From positions 2,595,277 to 2,659,276 of the forward strand of contig JALPQD010000242.1 in the NCBI GenBank assembly GCA_023101885.1: a stretch of 64,000 nucleotides of DNA, in the 5' to 3' direction. A program made the translations under genes and the position numbers. The notes beneath the pieces were generated by a model, which did not search any database, had not been told where the DNA came from, and saw nothing but the letters and a program-made list of their open reading frames with translations. How positions within the stretch are numbered: position 1 is the stretch's first letter; each line of letters opens with the position of its first letter. Shown here one piece after another: positions 41,916 to 55,600 of this stretch. This DNA comes from Typhlomys cinereus (taxonomy: Eukaryota > Chordata > Mammalia > Rodentia > Platacanthomyidae).

Positions 41916-44900
41916 GTTTTGGGCACTGTTTTATCCCTAGTACTTTGTAGTTATATTTGATATATATTAGGAGTCAAACAAGTATTTTTTGAATGGATGG
42001 ATGCAGAGATAGCTGGATGGATGGATGGATGAATTAATGAAAGACCTAATAAGACCTATTTTGGCCAATGACTAGAAAAGATAATTTAGTACAGAGCTAT
42101 CGCAATGCTTGCTCATAAAAAGCATTCGATAAAAGTGGCCATGATTATAAGACAGGATGGACTATTCATTTTACAGTAGGTATCATTTGGAATTACTGTG
42201 TCTCACAAAGTAGACAGGAAGCAGAACACTCTTTCTCAGCTATCAAATTGTGGTGCTTATCGAAACCCATCGAACAGGGTGGCAAAACACTAGTCATAGG
42301 GCTACACGTAGTGCCAGGCCCCGTCTTCTGCCACACAAACTCAATGTTCTGAAATATTTCTTTTTGTATGCCTTGCTGACGTCTAGACTTTCTGTGGAAT
42401 CCCTGAGAAAGCACAAAGTCCCTTATATAAGATTGCATGAACATCTGGAGGTCTGATTCCTCTCCTTCCTTATTCTTATAAAGCATTAGTTATTGATGAT
42501 GATGATAACTAATTCTATCCTCTTCTCCTCCTTTGAAAGCTGAAGACAATGGATTGAAGGACTCCCTGCTTTTACAGATCTCATTAATGCAATGAGCGAA
42601 GAGCGGAGGAGAATGTGTTTGTTTTCCTCGGCTGTGTGTGGCCCAGGGAGAGAGAAGGAAGTTGGTTATGGAAGGAGCTAGGAAGAGTCCTGAGCTGCCC
42701 CAGGCCAGCTGTTCCTCCCCTACCCAGCTACACGCCTATATATAGCACACTCCTCCTTCTCAGCCTAGGTTGTCTAAATGTTATTCTATACCTAAGACTA
42801 GGGCAAGGAATGGTATCTGGTGCTGTCTCAATGACATGCATTGGCATCAGCCTGGTGCTTACCTGGGAAAAGGTTGCTGTTTTTTTTTTTTTTTTTAATT
42901 TTAAGAAACAATAGCTTGTTTTCTGGAGACATCAAATGCAACCCAGTCTGAATGAACTGTTCATCAAACTTTTCTCTTCAAATCAGCTGCCTGCCAAACA
43001 AAGGGGAAGCCCCGGCAAGCCTATAGCCGTCTTGGGCTTTGTTCTGGAGAAGTATCATGTGATTAAACCAGCGAACCTCTCTCAGGTGTGCGCTCCTAGC
43101 TTTGAAGTCGCAAGGCCTGTCACACCTTCCCAGCTCTCCTTCCAATGTCACCTGCCCTTCCTAGTCTCTATGTAGCTGCCCCTTCCACCCCTTACTCTTT
43201 AAGGCTAGTTGGTTGGATGGCACTTGAGTTGTAAGCCAGCTTAGCTGGTGATCTGGAAGTCGGCTGGATCCTGTGTCTTTCCACTACTGGCCCATGCTCT
43301 GCTTGCTGGTGTGTCTACAGTGCCAGGCACGGACTAGGATCATCATGCAGTTTGTCATTGGAAGAAGGGACACATGGAAGACTACTGTGATAAAGGCTCC
43401 CTTTGCTGAAATGGAAGCATCTAGAATTTCTCTGACTGAGTGTCCGGACTCCTGAGCAAGCCGCTCGATGTCCTCCTGGTCAGACAGTCCCCACCTGCCA
43501 AGTGACACAAATGTTTTCTAGTGTCTTAGGCTTTCTTGTGTCTCTCTCGCTTGACCTGCTTTCCACTTCCATCTTCCCTGGGAACTAACACCTTGTGCCT
43601 GTCCTAGCATTCCCATTGGTCACTGAGTGTGGTTCTGGAGAGCAACTAAACGCGTTAAGTATTTCTAACAAGGCAGTCCTTGAGATAGAGAGAAATGTAT
43701 GTTAGAATATTCGAGGTTATATGAACTTGGTCAATTTTGCTCTACCTGTTGACCCACACGGTGCCTAATGTATCAAGCTTACTCATGAAAATCTGTTTGT
43801 GAGTAATGTGTCTCTGTGACATTTTCCCTTCCACAACCTGTTTGCTTGCTTCACAACATTACTGGGCATGTGCACTGTGTCCAGTATTATGCTAGGCACC
43901 ATGACATAGACTGTCCTGAATGTTGAAATATAGGGTGTGCATGGGAGAAAGAATGAGTTACAGTTCTGGATGGATGTGTATGCAAGTGTTTAATAAAAAG
44001 ATGTGTACAGAAGCGTGGATGATGTGGATGAGGGTATATACATGGGCTCAGAAATACGCAGAATGAGCTAATGTAGGAGAATTATGTAGAGGTTGTTCTG
44101 GGGAATGGATATCTAAGAATGTAGAAGGGGCATGTAGGAATGTGGGAGGGGAACTAGGTATGAAAATCTACAGGGATGTGGCTAGAGAGGGAGACATAGG
44201 GGTATTAACAGAAGGTAGGGGTACACAGTGAGCAGGAGGTATATAGCCACGGGGATGTGGAGGACTGAGTTTGGGGGTTGGGTACCGGGACTGAATGTTT
44301 GGGGGATTAGGATTTGATTATGAGGTCACCTCGTTCTCAGACTTCTGAAACAAGAGGAAGAGAAGGGTGCCACGAGTGAGCCACCTGCGCCCGTCTTCAG
44401 TGAAAGGAACAACACCCCTTATCTATACCTCAGCTGGGAACGGTTGTTCCACCCACCCACCTATTGCAGGATAGTGGGAAAGGGGGACCTAGGGGGCAAA
44501 AGGAGGCCGCACCCACCTCTCGCACTGTGCTCCTGTGTAGCCGGGCTTGCAGGCACACCTCACGGATCCCCCGTTCACGACACAGCCAGTGGCAAAACTT
44601 TGAGACAGACAAAGAGAGGTCACAGTGAAAACACAGACCCACAGACTCGGGCTCCATCGCAAAGCACCAGGTTTCATGAAGCGAACATTGAAAGCCGTTG
44701 CCTTGTGTCATAGTTAAGCACAGGTGTCAACTTGACTCTTGAGGGTTTGAGCTCTGGGCACAGTTGTAGAGAGTTGATGGTTGAGTTAAGCCCAGAGCAA
44801 ACCTGAAGGAGATTGTCTAGCTGATGGGAAGACCCAGCCCATGGTGGGTGGGATTAGGCCCTGGATAAATCAGAGAGAGCTGGTTGAGAGAGTTGGCATC

Positions 44901-47900
44901 CTTCTGTATACTTGGCCAGACATGCTGGTCTGGCAAGTAAGGATTGTCCATCTCTCAGCTGTTATGGTGGCCAGTTCCCTCAGCTCTGGTGTTAGTGTGT
45001 GCTCTCCCATCAAGCTGGACTGAGAACTGTAACTGGACTGTCGTAAGAAAGTAAACTCCTTGTTCCCTTAAGCTGTGTGATGGTCATTTATCAGCAACCA
45101 TGCAGGCGGACTGCAACACCTTGCGAGGAAAATTTTAGGTGCTAGGTGGAGAGAACGTTGCTCCCCCTTGAGAACTTGTGCAGCTCATGACGAACAACTT
45201 CCACTGACACAGGACCCAATGATGAATGAGGACTAAAACACTATTTCATTTCTTGCTTGGAGAAGTGCATTCTTTCCCCCGAGACAAAACAGCTCACCAT
45301 GGATGAGTTGATTACGACAGCCTTTTTCCCCCAGGAATAACAAGGAAGGAATACAAGTCTAGGCAGGAGAAGAGAACAGAAGGTTTCTATTCTTTAAAAA
45401 TATTTTCCCCCGTGTTTATTCCAGTTTCTTTTCTCTTGAGTCCACTGTTGGCAGAAGGTCTGGACCCTGGAGGCCTCGGAGAAAAGTATAGAATCCCCCG
45501 CCCCACTTAGGCATTTCAGTGGAGGCAAACACTTGCAATTTTTATTTGCAAACCAATCTGGAGATTTTGTTAAAATTCTTTTTCTTTTAATTCTAAATGG
45601 ATGTATACTTGAAAAATCCTTTGACACACGAGGAAGCCATGAACAGGCAGGTCTTGCCAGTGTGCCTAACTCTGTCACAGAATACATCTGCTGAAATACA
45701 TCTCAGAACATATGGCCCTGTTCATCACTGGCTAGTAAGAGAATCCATACTGGGGAAGCTGTCCTTGTCTGATTAGATGCATTACAAAGTTGTGTCTTCA
45801 CAGGGCCAGTTTCGAATCTGTCAGCACTGTCACTATTGAGGGAAAAGGCGGAATTGCTTTCTGCTAAATACTTTGACCGGCAGAATTGAAGAACCAGGTG
45901 CTACCCCAGCTGCTTAGAAGTGACCAGCTGGCCTGGATGAAACCAACGCGCTTCAGCCAGAAAGAGTAAAGCTTTCCCAGAGTTCCCGGGTGGAAATCTT
46001 GCTGCTTTCAACGGTTGCCAGCTTCTGCTCCCGCAAGTCGGGACAGGCGCAAAGCGATAGATCCCTGTATAAATAAGGCTGCAGGACCGGGCAGGCTGAA
46101 CAGGTATCAGATGAGCAGATGGACAGGCAGGGCGAATGTTTCAAACGTGGATGTCTAGAAATGCTGTGGCTCCAGGAGACGTCAGAGAGACCTGGCCACT
46201 GTTGGCAGAAGGTCACTTGGCCACTTGGCTGGGACCAGCTGACTGTGTGTTCTGTTCCCCCTTTTGAGCCTGATTCCTGATTTTTCAAACGGGCTGTTGA
46301 TTTCTTTATCTGCTAGTTATTCTTTCTGGGAACGCATGATGAACGTGTCTCAGTGAGCTAGTCTGTAACGAGGTATCTCGTGCCCACAGAGGACACGGGT
46401 GACTGTGAAAAGGGAACTGTGGCTCTTCTCCAGTCTGTCAGCCACATTGGGGCCTGAATGGCAGCAAAGATCGCATCTCGCAAGGGCTCAGAACTGTCCC
46501 CATGGACTCTCTAGAGTTCAAATCCTCCGAGTCATCCCCGGCCCTGTCAGCACAGAGGGGAAACCTGAATGAGCCCTCTGCTTCGAGGTCACTCTGAACA
46601 TCACTCATTTGGGGCCCGCGCAGATGAGCCATGGTTACCAGTCTCCCGGGAGCTTTGCCACTGGTGACGGCACTAAGGTGGCGGGCCTTTCAGGGTCTTG
46701 AAGATCACTGAGGGTGAAACCACTGGCTTGCCTCTTGGACACACAGTTCAGAGAGTGAGGCCTTTGACAGCAAGGGGCAGAAAAGCCCAGCCTTTGCATC
46801 AGGCCAACGCCTGCTCCTGGGCATATGTCCTATGAGGACTAGTTAGCCTCCTGCAGGTGACGACAGGTGTAGCCCCTCGCCTCACGCCTCAGCTCACTCT
46901 TTTACTTTATTCCCTAATAGTCCTAAATTCTGCCTACAGGGGTAAATCAGAGACTTGCTTTGTGCCCTGTCTGTGCTTAGCTGCTTTGCCAATAAATCAT
47001 TTCTTTTCTCTTTGTTCTTTTTCTTCCTTCCTTCTTTCCTTCCTTCCTTCCTTCCTTTCTTCCTCCCTTCCTTCTTTCCTTCCTTCTTTCCTTCCTTCCT
47101 ACGTTCCCTTTTTTCTTCCTTCCTTCCTTCCTTCCTTCCTCTTTCTTTCTTTCCTTCCTTCTTTCTCTCTTTCTTTTCTTTCTCTCTTTCTTTCTTTCTC
47201 TCTCTCTCTCTTTCCCTCCCTCCCTCCCCCTTTGCCTTCCTTTCCCTTCCTTTCCTCTCCTCTCCTTTCCTTCTCTCCCTCTCTCTCTCCCTTCCTCCCT
47301 TCTTCCTTCCTTCCTTCTCCTCCTTTTCTTCCCTTCTTCCTCTCCTCCTCCTTCTCAGACTCTCCATCCCGGAGAAGGGCTGGTTGAGAAACTCTCCCTG
47401 ATGCATTCAGCTCCCCTCGCCTGCTGTGAGCGCATCTTCCTAAGGCCTCGGGTCCTCTCAACTAACACACTGCCATGGCTGTGTCTATCCATTCTTAGGA
47501 CCCCCACTGAACAGCTCCAGGGCTCAGCATCACCCCACATAGCCCCTTAGTCACTGTCAGTCACACACTCTATGTCAGAATCTTCATGCCGCTTAGACAT
47601 TCTATTTCACTTTTTTTTTTTTTTTGCATGTGCTTACTGTGTGTGAAAGTGTGCCTGACATACTCTAGGCAAAGTGAGATTCCACCATCTTTACAGTACA
47701 TCATTCTCCCCAGCATGTAGGCAGGCTCGACAACTAACTGTTAAACTACGAAGTAAGCAGTAAGCGAAGGAAAGGGCCAGAACTCACATGAGAAAGACCG
47801 TTTCTGTTTGACGATGGCTTTTATTTTTTTCCTTACCTGTCCTATTTGTGTATTTTTCATATGCCAGCTTCACCGAGATGTGATTCATATACCATGCAAG

Positions 47901-50900
47901 TCACCAACTTTGTAAAGCATACAATTCTGTGGCTTCAGAGAGCCACAGATGAACAACCATCCCCCATCGTGAGTTCTGGAATATTCTCATCGGCCCCAAA
48001 GAAAACCTTTGTCAGTCACTTCCCTTTTTCCACTTTCTCCCCACCTACCCTCATTTCTAGGCAATCCCGAACTACTTCCTGCCACTCTGGGTTCTTTTCT
48101 TTTCTTTTTTTTCTTTTTCGTGTGTGTGTGTGTGTGTGAGTGTATCAAAGGGGATCGTATGTGCCTGTGGAGGTTCAAGGATGACTTGCAGGAATCACCC
48201 GGGATTATTTCTACCTTCTCTGCTTTGCTCTGGATTTTTCCAGACCCTGCTTTCCAGGACTGAAGTGCAGCCCACTGCCATTTCCCCCTGGCGTTTTACA
48301 TGGGACCTGGAACCAGAACTCAGGACCTTCTGCCTGAGAGGCAAGAGCTTAACCCCTGAGCCATTTCTCCGGCCCAACCGTACCTGTTGGTATGAGGACA
48401 CGGGCAGATGTTACAGGATCCGTGGATGGCGTTCCCATAGTAACCCTCCTTGCAGCGCTCGCAATGCTCCCCGGCAGTGTTGTGCTGACAGCTCTTGGGA
48501 CGGACGGATAAATAAATGGGACAGTGAGTACCAGCTTTGCACGTGGATAACTTTGAGGTCGCTATAATTTTATGCATTTTTTCCATTGTTGCTGATCAAA
48601 CACAGGGCTTCAAGCATTGCTAGGTGAGCTCTCGTCTTCCACACTACAATCCCAATTTTACACAATTATAACTCTGACGGCAAAGAGATAGCAGTTTTAC
48701 TAGTTATACACTTGCCCATATTGTTGGTGGCCACAGAAATACAGGGCATCTGATAGGACAGGCTCAGTTGGTACAGTGCTTGCCTTGCCGCACGAGGACC
48801 TGAGTTCATTCTATAGAACCCACGTAAGAGAGGCGGAGGCTCAGTCCCCGAGCCATCTCTCCTGGTGGTGCTTGTGATCTCAGGCGCGGGAGGCAAGAGG
48901 CAAAGACAGGTGGATCCCTGGGGCTCCCTAACTAGGCCAATGGGAGATCCTGCTTCCAAAAAGATGTGTGGATAGTACCTAAATACCACCTGAGGTTGTC
49001 CTCTGGCACATACAGACAAAGACATACGTGTTACACACATGTGCACGTGTGCACACACACACAAAGATGGTAAAGGGATTCTTCCCTCAGTTATTACAGG
49101 GAAGACACAGAGGAGAAAAAAAAATCTAGAAATCTAGATTCATGTACCACTGTGTCATTTCATAGCTGCGGCACCTTAGGCAGTTCCTGCTTTTTTCTGA
49201 GCTTTCTTGTTTCTTTTATCTATTTTATCAGCATAGGACTACACGCAGGTGTAAATTCTATTCTCCCAAGCTGTCGGTAGCATTTAATGAAGCAAAGCAC
49301 ACACAGCCCTTAGGAAATGTAGATTACTTTTCTTTCTTCTCCTTAGCCTTTCAGAATTGCTTCTGTGGGCATGAATCTCATTTGATTCCATAATTCATTT
49401 AAAACAGGATACATTGAAGAACAATAAAACTGAAAGTAAGTTTTTGACCCATGGAACTTTTGAGAATAAAAGCTGCCTAGTACTTAAAGAAATCGCTCCA
49501 CTTAAATTCCAAGGATGCTGTTTCTAGGTATTTTGTTTATGTAAATCCAATTATCTCTATGTTCATGTCAGTGTCTAGAAAATGTTCTACAAAAAGTGCT
49601 GCAATTACGCAGCTTCACTGCTGAGCTGCCTGACAGACACCTAGTGGCCCACGTGGATTTTGCTTATTTCGTGGAGTTTTTAATCTAGCATGGTCTTTCT
49701 TGGTTTTATCCTAGCAATAAAGTTGAACCGAACTCAAAAGCATCCCCCCAAAAAAGAGCTGAACTCAAAAGCACCCAGGAAATCTTCCTACCTCCCGTGC
49801 TAAAGGCATTAGGGTAATTTAGAGGTGTTTATGTTAATTAAATGATCTCAAATGAGTCTAATTGTTATTTATTTATTGAAAACAAGATACTTTATATGAA
49901 GTTGATCAGAAGCAGAACTTTACAGGAAATTTAAAAAAAAGACTTGCAATACATTTGTGCTATAGGATATAAAGAATGTCCAACTACATCTTTAAGGGTT
50001 TCTGTGAAACAGAATCCATCACTGGACATTGTCCACAGCAAAAATGAACTGCTCTGGAGGACAAAAGTGTGAAGATAGTCTTACACAACGCTGTTCAAAA
50101 GAACTTTCTGTGACAGAAATCTCGACATTGTTCTCTGATTACTGTGAAGAAATTAAAGGTTGGGTACAGAAAGGGGAACATTCTTTAAAATTCTGAAATT
50201 CTCAACTATTGGAGAAAGGATCCCACTGAGAATTTGTAAAATTCGTTCATGTATTTTACATCTATAGAAAACTTTTTAAGGAACACAAATTTTTGAGTGA
50301 CATCTGAAGCTAGACTGTGAAAATCAAAGCACACATGTCGCGAGAGAATAGGGGGCCTATAGCCAAGGGGAGAGCCTTCTTCAGTCACGTGTGGTATTGT
50401 TTCCTCCAAATAAACGAACCATCTGGTGAGACTTTGAGTGGCTGAGAGTTGCATAGAACACCCTGGCTAAGGGGAATGAGATATATTGTCTCCTACGGGA
50501 CTGTAACTGCATGCATGGTTGCAAGAAGAGATTCTTGAACATTACTAAGACAAGCAAGGATACATGTTTGAGCTCCCGGATATGCTGATCGCTCTGATTT
50601 GGATTATTACACCTTGAATATCAAAATATTGTACTCTACCCAACGAGTGTGTGTAATCACGTCAGTTAAATTTAAGAAATTTTAAAAATAGATGAAGCAC
50701 TTAGATGTTGAACGAGTTTTCATATTTTTAGATGTAGCATTACGCCATGAAGACAGGAGATGCGCATAAGTTAGGAAATGAGAAGCCGTAGAGTGGGATG
50801 TTCCTGCCAGGCTCCCACGGCCTGAATGAACCTTACCAGAAAGTTCTCCCTGAGTGGAGTCATTTCCCCCTACCCCCCTGCCCCCAAGCCCACTGCTGTG

Positions 50901-53900
50901 TGCGAGCTTTGTTCAGGGGGCAAATCCACCCTGGGACTTGTCGGCTGCACAGCGCCCACCCGGTCAGGTGATGCTTTTCACAACTTCTTCATTCACAAAA
51001 CATCCACTCTCTGGGACATTTTTACACTAGTCTTTCGTGAGTCTACTTAGCTCTGTGATTGGAAGCACGCAAGAAATAAGAGCAGAAGGAGCGGACCGAT
51101 ATAGCTTAGTGGGTAAGGAGCCTGCTCTCATACCTGGAGACCTGGGTTCCATCCCCAGGAGTCCATGTGGAAGGAAAGAACAGACTTCCACAGGTTGTTG
51201 TCTGACCCCGTCATGTGCATGCATGGGCTTCCTTCCTTCCTTCCTTCCTTCCTTCCTTCCTTCCTTCCTCCCTCCCTCCCTCCCTCCTTTCCTTTCTTCC
51301 TTCTTTCCTTCCTTCTTTTCTTCCCTCCCCCCTTTTCTCCCCCCTTCCCTCCCTCCCTCCTTTCCTCCCCATTCCTTCCCTCCCCCTTTCCTTCCTTCCT
51401 TCCTTCCTTCCTTCCTTCCTTCCTTCCTTCCTTCCTTCCTTTTTCCCTCCCTTCCTCCTTCCTTTCTCTTAAATAAATGGATAAATAGATACATAATAAA
51501 TGAAAAAATGACGTATGTTTAAAAGGTCAGCAGGAGAGCAATGAACTGACAGGAGTCGTGGGAGAAGGGCATCGTAGCACGGGTAGCATGCTGAACCCCT
51601 TCCTGGGATAGCATGGGGGTGAGGGGAAGTGAGAGGCGGTGGGAAATTAGCGGTTGGGGTGCGAGTGAGCAGATTGCAGCTGTTAGCACACCATCAGCTG
51701 TGAAACTCACATAGGCATGGGTTGGGAGGGGCTGGGAATGTGGGCGCCCTTCAAGAACTAGACCCCTGAAGAGGATGCCAAGAGACCAAGGATGGGAAAG
51801 AGGAAAGTCAGACTCCTGGCTACAGGAGTGACAGCGAACTTGGGAGAAGAGACAATATGGAGGAGAAGGGAGGAGGAGGAGCAGGCCACGTAGGGCGTGC
51901 GCTTCATGCCTCCGTGGGCAGCTGGTCTGCCCTCCCCAGCAGGGAGCCGGCTGCTCCTCCAGCCTCACAGTTCACTCTTGAGGACACACAAGTGTGAAGG
52001 CCCCAGTTCCATAAGTTGATGTGGGGGCTTGAGAGATGGAGGTCGGCTTGTAGCAGCATCAGCCAGCGATCAGAGGTGCGTGGTTTCCTGGGCACTGGTC
52101 TTGCAGTGGGCATTTCAGTGCCACACCAGCACTGGAGCCTGCCAGCGAGCAGTTTATGAGTACAAGTGTGCGTGTGCACGCGTGTGTGTGTGTACATGTA
52201 ACTCTTAAGAGTGGGACTTATGTCTGCTGGCTTTGGCATGTGTGTGCGAGGTAGATGCATGTTCATATATGTATGGGCACACGTGTGTGCAGACCCGTAT
52301 GTGTACATGCCTGTGGAAGCGAAAGCTGACGCTGAGTGTCTTCTTCCATCTCTGTTTTTTTTCTGTGTTGGGGGGAGGGCGCACACTGTGGATGTACATG
52401 AGTGCGCATGGCTGTGGAGCCTGGGGAGGCCCAAGGGTGCTGTCGGGACTTATCCTCACTCAGCTCGCTCTAACGATTTTGCCTCGAGGGCTGGGGTGAT
52501 AAGTGGCTTGCCACATGCCCGTATTTTTACGTGGGCTCTGGAGATTCGAACTCAGGTCTTTTTGCTTGCTTGCAAGGCAAGGGCTGTGACCACTGCCCAT
52601 CTTTCCAGCCTCTCTGCACTTCGTCATTGCTAACACGGGGTCTCTCAACTGAACTCAAGAGTGTGCGGACTGGCTAGCCAGATAACCAAGCTTCCCTGAG
52701 GGGCATCCTGGCTTATTGACATCACGAGTGGCCACCGTGCCACTCACGCTTCTGGGGCAAGCACTTTAGCCACAGAGGCGGCTCCCAAAACCCTCTGATG
52801 GTTTTTTTTAACAGAAGCACAAATCTGAACACCTGCTTAGCAAATGCTTCGCAGACAAGTGGAGACAGAACTCAAAACAGCAGACCGAAAAGCAAGTCTT
52901 TGGGATTAGTGCATGCATCAGGCCTCTCCTGGGCTAGCAGGCTTTCACTGGGTGAATGGACCCTGGAGAAAGCTCCCTTGTTCTTCAGTGGCTTTTCTAA
53001 GGCTGACGTGACAGGAGCAATGGCTCAGTGATAAGATAAACATCTATTCTTCATGAAACCATCTGCCGGTGTTACACACGACAGAGAGTATCCAGCATCA
53101 GCCAGAGCACATTTAGGAGCTGAGAAACAATCTCTGTGAATGTCTTCTATTATTTTTGAGCTTTTATGGTTATAATCTGACAAAATATCCTAGCAGGAGG
53201 GCCTGACACACTTTCCTGCCCCAACCTGTCCTGCCTTGGCGAGGAAACGGGTTCCTGGGACATGCTGGACTAGCTCAGTCCGGTCCAAGAAGCCAAGGAG
53301 CTGAAACGGAGTTGGCTGAAGCACAAAATGCAGAGGAAATCCATGAAGCGTGGTGGGTTTCCAATAAAACTCCCCTTGACTGGGGAGGTCGTGGCTACCC
53401 AGGAGGAGGGGGTTGAAAAGAACTCTAATGGAAGGGAAGAAGGAAGCACAGTAATAGAAGTTTGTGTGTGTGTGGGGATATCTGTTTTATGATGCAAAAG
53501 AAAAAAGTACATAAGAAACTAACTTTACAAAATCTCCCCAAAATAAGGTAATTTTCTAACGGAGAAGCTACAGCCATCAAAGGCTGCCTTGAAGCCTTCA
53601 ATGAAGAAGACTTGACTCTGGTGCATGAGGAAGAAGAGATGAGGCTGGAGTTCCTTTTCTCTGGCAAGCTCCCCACCCCACTTCCCCGTAGCCCCGCTTT
53701 ATCTGGAAATGGTGGAAAGTTTGTTTTTGATTGATTGGGTGTGAGTTGCAAGCCAATCTTAGGGTCTCCTTTGTCTTCCGCCTCTTCCTCGTCCCTTCTC
53801 TTTTATTTCCTTCTCTACTTTCCTTCCCTTCCCCTCTTTTCTTTCTTCCCTCCCTTCCCTATCCCATCCCCTCTTCTCTTTTCCTCTCTTCCCTTTTTCC

Positions 53901-53964
53901 TTTTCTTTTCCTTTCTTCTGTTCTCTCCTCCCTCCTTTCCTTCCTTCCTCCCTCCCCCCTCTTT

Positions 53965-54023
<59 letters not shown>

Positions 54024-55548
54024 CTTTCCTTCCTTCCTTCCTTTCCTTTCTTTTTCTTTCTTTTTCTTTCCTTCCTTCCTTCTTTCTTTTCTCTTTCTCT
54101 CTCTCGTTCTCTCTCTCTTTAATGGGGTCTCATGTACCCCACAATGGCCTTGAGCTTGTTATGTAGCCAAGGATAGCCCTGGACATCTGATCTTCCTGGC
54201 TCCACCCCCTGAGAGCTGGGATTACACGGATGAACCACCACTCCAGCTTTATGTGTGCCTGGAGTGAGCTCAAGGCTCCGTGGCTGCTAGGCAAGCACTT
54301 CAACTGAGTTACACCCCCAGCATCGCTAACTATTCATCTGAAAGTCACAGGGGCCCCATCTGCAACCTTCTGTCATCCCCAAAATGTGGACCACAAAGTA
54401 GCAGTTCTGACTTACTATATCCCGGCCACAGTTAAGCCCCATGATCCACCTGTGAACTGGACAAGATAAAGAAACCGAGGTGCCACGTAGCTGCTCAGAC
54501 AAGGGTTCTGTTCTGGTGTGCATGTTAAGGTAGAGGCAAAAGCAAAAGGTAAAGTACATAATTCAGAATCCTGATGATGTTGAAGTCGCCTCTACGCCAC
54601 AGCAGCCTGTATCTAAGGTTCATGCATAGTGTTGCCGTCTCAGAGCACAGTGTGGGAAAGAGGCGAGCAAACTGACCGCAGAGAGAATCAAACTATCCGT
54701 TTACTCACGATGCATATCCCCGAGCCGTCCTGGCATCGATTCGAATGTCCGTTGCAATTGCAAGGAACGCACCGTCCGGTGGGCAAGCCTCTGTTATCCC
54801 GATAGTATCCAGGGCTGCAACCCTAGTAGTCAAACAAAGTATTTCATCAATACAAAGAAACAGAAAAATTACTTTCCAAAGCCTGCCACAATTCTGACAG
54901 CGAAGTCTTTTTTTTTTTAAATCTTTCCTCCAAGTGCAGAGTGGATTTATAATTTTATACAACAACCTCGTCTACTTGCTTTTTGGTCAGGTCGTGCTCT
55001 GGTCCCATGCCATGGAATTCAGAGACACAGTGGTGGGAATGGGGATAGGAGTGGGGACTCTCTTCTCACACCAGGTGTTTTGGGGGCAAGTAAAGGGGCT
55101 GGAAGGCTGAGAATACGGAGGGTTAGGATTCCAATGTTTAGTGTGGAGGGCAGCTAAGCCAACCATCTCAGGTTCAAGTTCTCCTGCTTACAAATCCCTC
55201 TCCAAGGGTGGGTTTAGGCTGGTGGGAAGAACAGAGGAGGAGAAAGAGGAAGCAGAAGGAAGAAGAGGAGAAGAGGAGGAAGAGTAGTTGTAAAGAGTCT
55301 TCCCTGGAATCTACACAGTAATGACTGGTGTCACTTCAGGTGCCACTCACTAATCGTGGTCACCAAGGAGTCGAGGGGCAAAGGGAGGTTCATGAGTCCA
55401 TACATAGGGACCCCCACCTGAGAGAGAATGTTCTCGCTTGATCTTGCTTTCACCGTCAATTATCGCTTGGACTGTTTCTAACTCCAGCACACCGCCCCCT
55501 TCTGGTGTAACAATAAATGACTATTTTTAATTTTTTTCATTATTTATT

Positions 55549-55600
<52 letters not shown>

